A stretch of DNA of 64,000 nucleotides from JBEVJK01 sp963791325 (lineage in GTDB: Bacteria; Pseudomonadota; Alphaproteobacteria; Rhizobiales; Rhizobiaceae): contig CAWBRU010000022.1 of the NCBI GenBank assembly GCA_963791325.1, positions 62,001 through 126,000 of the forward strand, in the 5' to 3' direction. The notes beneath the pieces were generated by a model that had not been told where the DNA came from, made no database searches, and saw only the letters and a list, made by a program, of their open reading frames with translations. Both the position numbers and the translations under genes were made by a program. Positions 37,683 to 45,557 of the stretch are shown one piece after another (position 1 is the stretch's first letter; every line of letters starts with the position of its first letter).

Positions 37683-38702
37683 TCAAGTTGCGCTGAAGCC
37701 GAGCGGCCCGGCGGGGCGGACCTGGCCGACAACCGCGCCATTGCGGTTGAGCACGGATGCCTCGGCGTGGGAGCGCAGCACCGGCCTCAGCGCATCGCCA
37801 TCGCCGAGCAGCGAATAAAGCACCGCGGCAATCGCCGCATCGGCCGCGCGGCCCGCGCCGTCGTCGCATTTCAGAGCGATGCCGAGGCCAAGCTCGGGCA
37901 CGGCCGCGCAGAAGACGCCCTCTGCCCCGGTCTTGACGAAGATGCGTCCGCCTGCGGCCTCGAGCAGGCGGGTGCAGGTTCGGCCGGTGCCGGCGACATA
38001 GAACGGTTCGGCCACGCAGGCGGCTGCCAGCCGGCGGGCGGCAGCAGCGCGGTCGGCTGCGAGGCCGACGCCGCTCACCAGCCGGGCAAATCCGTGGGCT
38101 AGGCTGCGCAGCGGCACGGCGTAGGTGGGGATCGAGCAGCCATCGACCGCGGCATTGTCGCGCCGGTGCGGCACCAGTATGACCGCCTCCAGGACGGAGC
38201 GCAGCAGGGCCTGCAGCGGATGGTCGAAGCCGACATAGCCCGATCCGCGCAAGTTCAGCCGATGGCAGGTGCAGAGAAAGCCGGCGTGCTTGCCCGAGCA
38301 ATTGTTGTGGAGCGCGCCGGGTGTCTTGCCGGCGCGGGCCAGTTCCAGCGCGGCAGCCTCGCCGAGCGGCCAATGTGCGCCGCATTCGAGGGCCGTTTCG
38401 TCGAGCCCGACCGTCGACAGCATCGCCGCGGCCAGAGCGGCGTGGCGGCTCTCGCCGGAATGCGAGGAGCAGGCCAGCGCCAGCTCGCGATCGCCGAGGC
38501 CCAGCGCCGCCGCAGCACCGGATTCGACCAGCGGCAGCGCTTGGATGAGCTTGACCGCCGAACGCGGGAACACCGCCTGGTCGATGTCGCCGATCGCCCG
38601 GACGACGGCGCCATCGGCATCGAGAACGGCAACGGCGCCGCGGTGACGGCTCTCGACGATATTGCCGCGCAGCACTTCGATCAGCACCGGATCAACGACC
38701 AT
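37683..38702 (-). CDS. L-asparaginase, Rhizobium etli ReAV type (class 3)
   Basis: Hydrolyses asparagine to aspartate and ammonia. From ATG 38702 (AGGGGAG just upstream) the protein has 339 residues. Counting from this start, the residues known from the R. etli enzyme ReAV all fall at identical positions: Ser48-x-x-Lys51 (FPRSAVK), Ser80 (ACSSHSGE), and the zinc site Cys135, Lys138 (NNCSGKHAGF) and Cys189 (DGCSIP). This exact register also confirms the start. The enzyme is unrelated to the E. coli and plant types. It is 124 bases downstream of the thiolase on the same strand. Confidence 0.92.
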   Translation of the reverse strand: MVVDPVLIEVLRGNIVESRHRGAVAVLDADGAVVRAIGDIDQAVFPRSAVKLIQALPLVESGAAAALGLGDRELALACSSHSGESRHAALAAAMLSTVGLDETALECGAHWPLGEAAALELARAGKTPGALHNNCSGKHAGFLCTCHRLNLRGSGYVGFDHPLQALLRSVLEAVILVPHRRDNAAVDGCSIPTYAVPLRSLAHGFARLVSGVGLAADRAAAARRLAAACVAEPFYVAGTGRTCTRLLEAAGGRIFVKTGAEGVFCAAVPELGLGIALKCDDGAGRAADAAIAAVLYSLLGDGDALRPVLRSHAEASVLNRNGAVVGQVRPAGPLGFSAT

Positions 38703-38826
38703 CCCGCTCCCCTGACGGCTGCGGCTGCCCTGAGCTACGCCGGCACCGCGACGATGGCAAAGAGAATCCGTCGGGCCAGCATGCGGCCCCTCGGCACATT
38801 GAAGATGCCGGACGGGATGGTTCGGA

Positions 38827-39993
38827 CTACTTGATGCGCTCGAGAATCGACACGTAGTTGGCGACCGCGGCGCCGCCCATGTTGAAGATCCCGGCGAGCT
38901 TGGCATTCGGCACCTGAATGCCGCCGGCTTCGCCGGTCAGCTGCATCGCCGACAGCGCGTGCATGGAGACGCCGGTCGCGCCGATCGGGTGACCCTTGGA
39001 TTTGAGGCCGCCCGAAGGATTGACCGGCAGGCGCCCATCGCGGGCGGTCGCGCCGTCGAGCGCCAGGCGCGCGCCCTCGCCGCGCGGCGCCAATCCCATG
39101 GCCTCGTATTCGATCAGCTCGGCGATGGTAAAGCAGTCATGCGTCTCGACCAGGGAGAGATCGTCAAGCGTGACGCCGGCTGACGCAAGGGCGCGCGTCC
39201 ATGCCGCCTCGCAGCCTTCGAACAGAAGGATGTCGCGCTTCGACATCGGCAGGAAATCCTGGACGTGCGTGTTGGCGCGGAACGCCACCGCCCGGCGCAT
39301 GGCGAGCGCCGTTTCGACGTCGGCGATGACGAGCGCGGCGGCCCCGTCGGAGACCAGCGAGCAGTCGGTGCGCTTCAGTGGTCCGGCGACGAACGGGTTC
39401 TTCTCGCTTTCGGTGCGGCAGAATGCGTAGCCCAGATCCTTGCGCATCTGCGCGTAGGGGTTGTCGACACCATTGCGATGGTTCTTGGCGGCGATGGCCG
39501 CCAAGGCGTCCGACTGATCGCCATAGCGCTGGAAATACGCCGCGGCGATCTGGCCGAACACGCCGGCAAAGCCGGCCGGGATCTCGCCTTCCTCGGCAAG
39601 ATAGGAGGCCCGCAACAGGTTGCGGCCGATTTCCGGTGCCGGGGTCGTCGTCATCTGCTCGGCACCGACCACAAGAACGACCCGCGCAGCCCGGGCTTCC
39701 AGCGCACGAATGCCCTGCCGCACCGCGGCGGAGCCGGTGGCGCAGGCGTTCTCCACCCGCGTTGCCGGCTTGAATCGCAGGCGTTCGTCGGCCTGCAGCA
39801 CCAGGCTGGCCGTAAAGTCCTGGGCCGAAAAGCCGGCGTTGAAGTGGCCGAGCACGATCTCATCGATGTCTTCGGGGCCGATGCCGGCATGCTCGATCGC
39901 CTCGCGTGCCACCCCGACGATCAGCGATTCCAGGGTCTCGCCCTCGAGCTTGCCGAAGCGCGAATGTGCCCAGCCAACGATGCAGGCCGTCAT
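38827..39993 (-). CDS. Thiolase-family acetyl-CoA acetyltransferase (SCP-x-like)
   Basis: Thiolase superfamily enzyme of 388 residues. The acylated cysteine is in RVENACATGSAAV (about residue 87). The catalytic His regions are VETHDCFTIAELIEYE and the C-terminal GGLKSKGHPIGATG. The second Cys of classical thiolases (CxG near the end) is not seen; instead the end reads AGIFNMGGAAVANYVSILER, as in the SCP-x/lipid-transfer type used for branched or sterol-like acyl chains, so the substrate is open. It is divergent from the bet operon across a 160-base gap that holds the BetI box. Confidence 0.87.
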   Translation of the reverse strand: MTACIVGWAHSRFGKLEGETLESLIVGVAREAIEHAGIGPEDIDEIVLGHFNAGFSAQDFTASLVLQADERLRFKPATRVENACATGSAAVRQGIRALEARAARVVLVVGAEQMTTTPAPEIGRNLLRASYLAEEGEIPAGFAGVFGQIAAAYFQRYGDQSDALAAIAAKNHRNGVDNPYAQMRKDLGYAFCRTESEKNPFVAGPLKRTDCSLVSDGAAALVIADVETALAMRRAVAFRANTHVQDFLPMSKRDILLFEGCEAAWTRALASAGVTLDDLSLVETHDCFTIAELIEYEAMGLAPRGEGARLALDGATARDGRLPVNPSGGLKSKGHPIGATGVSMHALSAMQLTGEAGGIQVPNAKLAGIFNMGGAAVANYVSILERIK

Positions 39994-40099
39994 GGAGAAG
40001 CTCCTAAGCGCGGTCGTCGTGAGGGGTCGCCGCGTGGATCGCCGGCGGCCGCTTCATATGTCGGCATTGCTGCGGGGGCCGTCAATAGGGCTGATTTTT

Positions 40100-40117
40100 A
40101 TTGATTGATCAGTCAGC
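40100..40117. promoter_or_regulatory. Probable BetI operator
   Basis: ATTGATTGATCAGTCAGC is an imperfect palindrome centred between 40108 and 40109, made of repeated TTGATTGA / TCAGTCAG arms. Its 36-base distance to betI and its similarity to the TTGATTGA(C/T) elements of TetR-type BetI sites support autoregulation by BetI, relieved by choline. Confidence 0.6.
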
Positions 40118-40153
40118 TAACATTAGCATGGTCGGTGGTGGGGGGCCTTTCGC

Positions 40154-40741
40154 ATGCCCAAGACGGGAATGGAGCCGCTGCGCCGCAGGGCGCTGATCGA
40201 CGCGACGATCTCGGCGATCGGCGCGCGCGGCTCCCTCGACGTCACCATGTCGGAGATCGCCGGCCGCGCCGGCGTCTCTTCAGCGCTTGCCCACCACTAT
40301 TTCGGCGCCAAGGACGAGCTGCTGCAGGCCACGATGCGCCACATCCTGGCCGAATTGGCGCTCGACACCCGCGCCGCGCTCGGCGCCGCCGGCTCGCCGC
40401 GCGAACGCGTCTTGGCGGTCATCGCCGTCAATTTCTCCGACAAGCAGTTCAGCGCCGCGACGATCGCCGCCTGGCTCGCCTTCTATGTCGAAGCACAGCG
40501 ATCTCCCGAGCTCAGACGGCTGTTGCGCGTCTATGCCAGGCGCCTCCATGCCAATCTGATGAGCGGGCTCGCCGGTCTGCTGCCCCGACCCGACGCCGAA
40601 CAGGCGGCCGAAGCGATCGCGGCGCTGATCGACGGTCTTTATATCAGGCGCGCCTTGATGGACGGCGTTCCCGACGCCGACACGGCGGTCGCCCTCCTTC
40701 ATGACTATCTCAACACCAAGCTCAGCACCGGCAGCCGATGA
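40154..40741 (+). CDS. betI: Choline-responsive repressor BetI
   Basis: TetR-family repressor of the glycine-betaine genes. The product has 195 residues. The helix-turn-helix is at about residues 29-52 (VTMSEIAGRAGVSSALAHHY, ending HYFGAKDELL), which closely follows other BetI proteins. The ligand domain has the typical WLAFYVEAQRSPELRRLLRVY segment, and EAIAALIDGLYIRRALMDG near the end. Its stop overlaps the betC start (ATGA), which places it first in a betI-betC-betA-betB operon. Confidence 0.94.
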   Translation: MPKTGMEPLRRRALIDATISAIGARGSLDVTMSEIAGRAGVSSALAHHYFGAKDELLQATMRHILAELALDTRAALGAAGSPRERVLAVIAVNFSDKQFSAATIAAWLAFYVEAQRSPELRRLLRVYARRLHANLMSGLAGLLPRPDAEQAAEAIAALIDGLYIRRALMDGVPDADTAVALLHDYLNTKLSTGSR

Positions 40742-42261
40742 CCCGCCGTCCCAATATCCTCATCATCATGGTCGATCAGCTTGCCGGGACCCTGTTTCCG
40801 GACGGCCCGGCCGACTTCCTCCATGTTCCCAACCTGCGCGCGCTTGCCGAGCGCTCAGCCCGCTTCGCCGCCCACTACACCGCCTCGCCGCTCTGCGCGC
40901 CGGCGCGGGCCGCGTTCATGACCGGACAGCTGCCGTCGCGCACGCGCGTCTACGACAACGCCGCCGAGTTCGCCGCCGACATCCCGACCTATGCCCACCA
41001 TCTGCGCGCGGCGGGCTACTACACCTGCCTCTCCGGCAAGATGCACTTCGTCGGCCCCGACCAGATGCACGGCTTCGAGGAGCGGCTCACCACCGACATC
41101 TATCCGGCCGATTTCGGCTGGACACCGGACTACCGCCAACCCGATCGGCGCATCGACTGGTGGTATCACACGCTGGGTTCGGTCACCGGCGCCGGCATCG
41201 CCGAAACCACCAACCAGCTCGAATATGACGACGAGGTCGCGTTTCACGCGGTACAGAAGCTCTATCAGCTAAGCCGCGAACAAGGCGATATAAATCGCCG
41301 GCCTTGGTGCCTGACCGTGTCGTTCACCCACCCGCACGACCCGTATGTCGCGCGCCGCCGCTTCTGGGATCTCTATGCCGATTGCCCGGCACTCGATCCG
41401 AAGCTCGACGGGTTGCCGCTCGAGGACCAGGACCCGCACACCCGCCGCCTCTTGGCTGCGTGCGACCAGCAGCGCTACACCATCGCGGCAGACGATGTTC
41501 GCCGGGCCCGGCACGGCTATTTCGCCAATATCTCCTATGTCGACGCGCAGGTCGGCGAATTGCTTGCCGTGCTCGATGCGACCCGCATGGCCGACGACAC
41601 CGTGGTGATGTTCTGCTCCGACCACGGCGACATGCTTGGTGAGCGCGGATTGTGGTTCAAGATGTGCTTCTACGAGGGCTCGGTGCGGGTGCCGCTGCTG
41701 CTGAGCGGCCCCGGCATCGTGCCGGGGCGCATCGACACGCCGACCTCCAACCTCGATGCGGTGGCCACGCTGGCGGAGCTTGCCGGGATCGAACCCGGCG
41801 AGGTGGCGCCGTGGACGGATGGCCAGTCGCTGCTCGCGGTGGCCCGTGGCGGCGCCCGCCCCGCGGTGCCGATCGAGTATGCGGCCGAGGGCTCCGCGGC
41901 CCCGATGGTTGCTCTCCGCGACGGCCGCTTCAAGTTCATCTTCTGCGATTCAGATCCCCCGCAACTGTTTGATTTGGAAGCGGATCCGGACGAACGCGTC
42001 AATCTGGCGAAGGATCCGGGCGAGGCGGAGCGCGTCGCCGCGTTCGAGGCTGCGATGAAACGACAGTGGAACCTGGCTGCGTTCGACCGGGCGGTGCGGG
42101 AAAGCCAGGCGCGGCGACACCTCGTCTACAAGGCGCTGCGCCAGGGCAGCCACACGGCCTGGGAGTTCGCGCCGCGGCAGGACGTCGCGCAGCGCTACAT
42201 GCGCAACCACATGGATCTGAACGTGGTGGAGGAAAGCAAGCGCTTTCCGCGCGGCGAATAG
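40738..42261 (+). CDS. betC: Choline-sulfatase BetC
   Basis: Hydrolyses choline-O-sulfate to choline and sulfate. The product has 507 residues. The sulfatase signature SPLCAPARAAFMTG (C-x-P-x-R, with Cys about residue 54 converted to formylglycine) and the N-terminal metal site NILIIMVDQ are present. VMFCSDHGDMLGERGLWFK is the second sulfatase motif. The conserved C-terminal region of choline sulfatases (about residues 440-505, HTAWEFAPRQDVAQRYMRNH) is complete. There is no signal peptide, so it acts in the cytoplasm. It is coupled to betI. Confidence 0.95.
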   Translation: MTRRPNILIIMVDQLAGTLFPDGPADFLHVPNLRALAERSARFAAHYTASPLCAPARAAFMTGQLPSRTRVYDNAAEFAADIPTYAHHLRAAGYYTCLSGKMHFVGPDQMHGFEERLTTDIYPADFGWTPDYRQPDRRIDWWYHTLGSVTGAGIAETTNQLEYDDEVAFHAVQKLYQLSREQGDINRRPWCLTVSFTHPHDPYVARRRFWDLYADCPALDPKLDGLPLEDQDPHTRRLLAACDQQRYTIAADDVRRARHGYFANISYVDAQVGELLAVLDATRMADDTVVMFCSDHGDMLGERGLWFKMCFYEGSVRVPLLLSGPGIVPGRIDTPTSNLDAVATLAELAGIEPGEVAPWTDGQSLLAVARGGARPAVPIEYAAEGSAAPMVALRDGRFKFIFCDSDPPQLFDLEADPDERVNLAKDPGEAERVAAFEAAMKRQWNLAAFDRAVRESQARRHLVYKALRQGSHTAWEFAPRQDVAQRYMRNHMDLNVVEESKRFPRGE

Positions 42262-42262
42262 C

Positions 42263-43912
42263 ATGGAGGCCGACTACGTCATTGTCGGCTCGGGGTCGGC
42301 CGGGTCGGCGCTCGCCTACCGGCTCTCCGAGGACGGCCGCTACAGCATCATCGTCATCGAATTCGGCGGGACGGACTTCGGCCCGTTCATCCAGATGCCG
42401 GCGGCGCTGTCCTTCCCGATGAACATGACGCGCTACGACTGGGGCTTCTCGACCGAGCCCGAGCCGCATCTCGGCGGGCGGGTGCTGGCCACCCCGCGCG
42501 GCAAGGTGCTCGGCGGGTCCTCCTCAATCAACGGCATGGTCTATGTGCGCGGCCATGCCCGCGATTTCGACCACTGGGCCGAGAGCGGCGCCGCCGGCTG
42601 GGCGTTCGCCGATGTGCTCCCCTACTTCAAGCGCATGGAGCACGCGCAGGGCGGCGAGGACGGCTGGCGCGGCACCGACGGCCCGCTCTATGTGCGCCGT
42701 GGCCGGCAGTGGAACCCGCTCTACAAGGCGTTCGTCGAGGCCGGCCGGCAAGCCGGCTTTGAGACCACCGAGGATTACAACGGCGCCAAGCAGGAAGGCT
42801 TCGGGGTGATGGAACAGACGATCCATCTCGGCCGCCGCTGGTCGGTCGCCAACGCCTATTTGAGGCCGGCGCTAAAGCGCAAGAACGTCACGATCGTCAC
42901 CGGTTTGGCACGGCGCATTGTGATCGAGGGGCAACGCGCCGCGGGGGTCGAGATCGAGGCCCGCGGCCAGGTTGAGACCGTCCGTGCCCGCCGCGAGGTG
43001 ATCCTTGCCGCATCCTCGATCAACTCGCCCAAGCTGCTGATGCTCTCCGGCATCGGTCCAGCGGCCGAGCTCCGGGCGCATGGGATCGCCGTCGTTGCCG
43101 AGCGCCCGGGGGTCGGCCGGAACCTGCAGGACCATCTCGAGCTCTATATCCAGCAGGAATCGGTGCAGCCGATCACCCTCTATTCGAAGCTCAATCTGTT
43201 CTCCAAGGCGATGATCGGAGCCGAATGGCTGCTGTTCAAATCGGGGCTCGGGGCCACCAACCACTTCGAATCGGCGGCGTTCGTGCGCTCGCGCGCCGGG
43301 GTCGAGTATCCCGACATCCAGTACCATTTCCTGCCGGCGGCGATCCGCTATGACGGCCGCGCCGCCGCCAAGTCGCACGGCTTTCAAGCCCATGTCGGAC
43401 CGATGCGCTCGCCGTCCCGCGGCTCGGTCACCTTGCGCTCGGCCGACCCGCGCGACCGGCCGGTGATTCGCTTCAACTACATGTCCCATCCGGAAGACTG
43501 GCGCGACTTCCGCCACGCGATCCGGCTGACGCGCGAGATTTTCGCTCAGGCGGCGTTCGACCCCTATCGCGGCCGCGAGATCTCGCCGGGCAGCGCCGTT
43601 CAGACCAACGCCGAGCTCGATGCCTTCATCCGCGAGCATGTCGAAAGCGCCTATCACCCCTGCGGCACCTGCCGGATGGGCAGCCCGTCGGATCCGATGA
43701 GCGTGGTCGACCCGGAGTGCCGCGTCATCGGCGTCGACGGGCTCAGGGTCGCCGATTCCTCGATTTTCCCGCGCGTCACCAACGGCAATCTCAACGCCCC
43801 CTCGATCATGACCGGCGAGAAGGCGGCAGACCATATTCTGGGACGTCAGCCGCTCGCCCCGTCGAACCAGGAGCCGTGGATCAATCCGCGCTGGCGGGTT
43901 GCCGACCGTTAG
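42263..43912 (+). CDS. betA: Choline dehydrogenase BetA
   Basis: FAD-dependent GMC oxidoreductase that oxidises choline to betaine aldehyde at the membrane. The product has 549 residues. The FAD motif is ADYVIVGSGSAGSALAYRL. GGRVLATPRGKVLGGSSSIN and ILAASSINSPKLLMLSGIGP are the two GMC signatures. The active-site His is in ESAYHPCGTCRMG. It follows betC by a single base. Confidence 0.96.
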   Translation: MEADYVIVGSGSAGSALAYRLSEDGRYSIIVIEFGGTDFGPFIQMPAALSFPMNMTRYDWGFSTEPEPHLGGRVLATPRGKVLGGSSSINGMVYVRGHARDFDHWAESGAAGWAFADVLPYFKRMEHAQGGEDGWRGTDGPLYVRRGRQWNPLYKAFVEAGRQAGFETTEDYNGAKQEGFGVMEQTIHLGRRWSVANAYLRPALKRKNVTIVTGLARRIVIEGQRAAGVEIEARGQVETVRARREVILAASSINSPKLLMLSGIGPAAELRAHGIAVVAERPGVGRNLQDHLELYIQQESVQPITLYSKLNLFSKAMIGAEWLLFKSGLGATNHFESAAFVRSRAGVEYPDIQYHFLPAAIRYDGRAAAKSHGFQAHVGPMRSPSRGSVTLRSADPRDRPVIRFNYMSHPEDWRDFRHAIRLTREIFAQAAFDPYRGREISPGSAVQTNAELDAFIREHVESAYHPCGTCRMGSPSDPMSVVDPECRVIGVDGLRVADSSIFPRVTNGNLNAPSIMTGEKAADHILGRQPLAPSNQEPWINPRWRVADR

Positions 43913-43944
43913 GCCATGATCGGTGCCCATCGGAGGTCTCGCGG

Positions 43945-45408
43945 ATGAGAGCGCAGCCGCAAGCGTCGCACTACATCAATGGTGGCTATGTCGAGGACAC
44001 CCAGGGCGCGCCGCTGCCGGTGATCTACCCGGCCACCGGCGACACCATCGCCGCAATCCATGCGGCGACGCCCAACATCGTCGAGCTTGCGGTCGAGGCA
44101 GCACGCGAGGCGCAGCCTGCCTGGGCACGGCTGAAGCCGGTCGAGCGCGGCCGGATCCTGCGGCGCGCCGCCGATCTGCTGCGCGCCCGCAACGAGGAGC
44201 TGGCGCGGCTGGAAACACTCGATACCGGCAAGGCGATCCAGGAGACGCGGGTCGCCGACGCAGCCTCGGCCGCGGATGCGCTGGAGTTCTTTGCCGGCGC
44301 GGTAGCTGCCTTCAACGGCGAATATTTCGATCTGGGCGGCCCGTTTGCCTACAGCAAGCGCGAGGCGCTCGGCATCTGCGTCGGCATCGGCGCGTGGAAC
44401 TACCCGATCCAAGGGGCAGGCTGGAAATCCGCGCCGGCGCTGGCCATGGGCAACGCCATGGTGTTCAAGCCGTCCGAGAACACGCCGCTTTCGGCGCTGG
44501 CGCTGGCCGAGATCTACAGCGAGGCCGGTCTGCCGGACGGGCTCTTCAACGTTGTCCAGGGCTTGGGCGATGTCGGCGCCGCGCTCGCAGGCCATCCGGC
44601 AGTGGCCAAGGTGTCGCTCACCGGTTCGGTCGGGACCGGCAAGAAGGTATTGGCCCTGGCCGGGTCGCAGATGAAGCTGGCGACGATGGAGCTCGGCGGC
44701 AAGTCGCCGCTGATCATCTTCGACGACGCCGACCTCGAGAATGCCATCGGCGGCGCCATGCTCGGCAATTTCTATTCGACCGGCCAGGTGTGCTCGAACG
44801 GCACCCGCGTGTTCGTGCAGGAGCGCCTGCACGACCGCTTCCTCGAGCGGCTCGCGGAGCGGACCAAAGCGATCCGCATCGGCGATCCGCTCGATTCCGA
44901 CACCCAGATGGGTCCGCTGATCAGCAGGGCGCAGCGCGACAAGGTCGCCGGTTACATCGCGCTCGGGCGCGAGGAAGGCGCCAGGCTGGTGGTCGGCGGC
45001 GGCGTGCCGGCTCTGCAAGGCTTCGAAGGCGGCTTCTTCATCGAGCCGACGGTGTTCGCCGGGGTCGGCGACGGCATGCGCATCGCCCGCGAGGAGATTT
45101 TCGGCCCGGTGATGAGCGTGCTGACCTTCGCCGACGAAGACGAAGTCGTGGAGCGTGCCAACGATACGGAGTTCGGCCTGTCGGCGGGGGTGTTCACGCG
45201 CGACTTGCCGCGGGCGCACCGGGTGGTCGATGCGCTGCAGGCGGGCACCTGCTGGATCAACAGCTACAATCTTACCCCGGTCGAGATGCCGTTCGGCGGC
45301 GTCAAGCAGTCGGGTTTCGGCCGCGAGAATTCGCTGGCGGCACTCGCCCACTATTCACAGCTGAAATCGGTCTATGTCGAGACCGGCGATGTGGGCAGTC
45401 CGTATTAG
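43945..45408 (+). CDS. betB: Betaine aldehyde dehydrogenase BetB
   Basis: Oxidises betaine aldehyde to glycine betaine, the final osmoprotectant. Start at ATG 43945 with GGAGG eight bases upstream gives 487 residues. ALDH motifs: the GIGAWNYPIQGAGWKSAPAL region, MELGGKSPLIIFDDAD with the catalytic Glu, and the nucleophilic Cys in YSTGQVCSNGTRVFV. The C-terminal EMPFGGVKQSGFGREN is typical of BetB. It is the last gene of the operon; 7-mer repeats follow. Confidence 0.96.
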   Translation: MRAQPQASHYINGGYVEDTQGAPLPVIYPATGDTIAAIHAATPNIVELAVEAAREAQPAWARLKPVERGRILRRAADLLRARNEELARLETLDTGKAIQETRVADAASAADALEFFAGAVAAFNGEYFDLGGPFAYSKREALGICVGIGAWNYPIQGAGWKSAPALAMGNAMVFKPSENTPLSALALAEIYSEAGLPDGLFNVVQGLGDVGAALAGHPAVAKVSLTGSVGTGKKVLALAGSQMKLATMELGGKSPLIIFDDADLENAIGGAMLGNFYSTGQVCSNGTRVFVQERLHDRFLERLAERTKAIRIGDPLDSDTQMGPLISRAQRDKVAGYIALGREEGARLVVGGGVPALQGFEGGFFIEPTVFAGVGDGMRIAREEIFGPVMSVLTFADEDEVVERANDTEFGLSAGVFTRDLPRAHRVVDALQAGTCWINSYNLTPVEMPFGGVKQSGFGRENSLAALAHYSQLKSVYVETGDVGSPY

Positions 45409-45410
45409 AA

Positions 45411-45553
45411 GAAGCGAATAGGGAGTAAGCGAATAGCGAGTAGCGAGTAGCGAGTAGGGAAAAAAAGAAGTTCTGGCATAGCTGAAGCATTGTTCAGCAG
45501 CTAGACACTCCGCTTTCTACCCCTATTCGCTACTCGCTATTTCGCTATTCGCT
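45411..45553. repeat. Inverted arrays of a 7-base repeat (AGCGAAT / AGCGAGT)
   Basis: Two arms with the same 7-base unit face each other. The left arm (45411-45459) contains AGCGAAT and AGCGAGT in tandem; the right arm (45518-45553) has the reverse complement (ATTCGCT, ACTCGCT). The arms could fold into one long stem around a 58-base loop. They lie between two convergent genes (betB and the manC-type gene) and so may end both transcripts, but the array is longer than a simple terminator needs. Confidence 0.7.
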
Positions 45554-45557
45554 CTTT

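Noticed and set aside
45411..45553. CRISPR-like array
   Set aside because: Repeat unit is only 7 bases, with no spacers of regular length and with inverted halves; no cas genes nearby.
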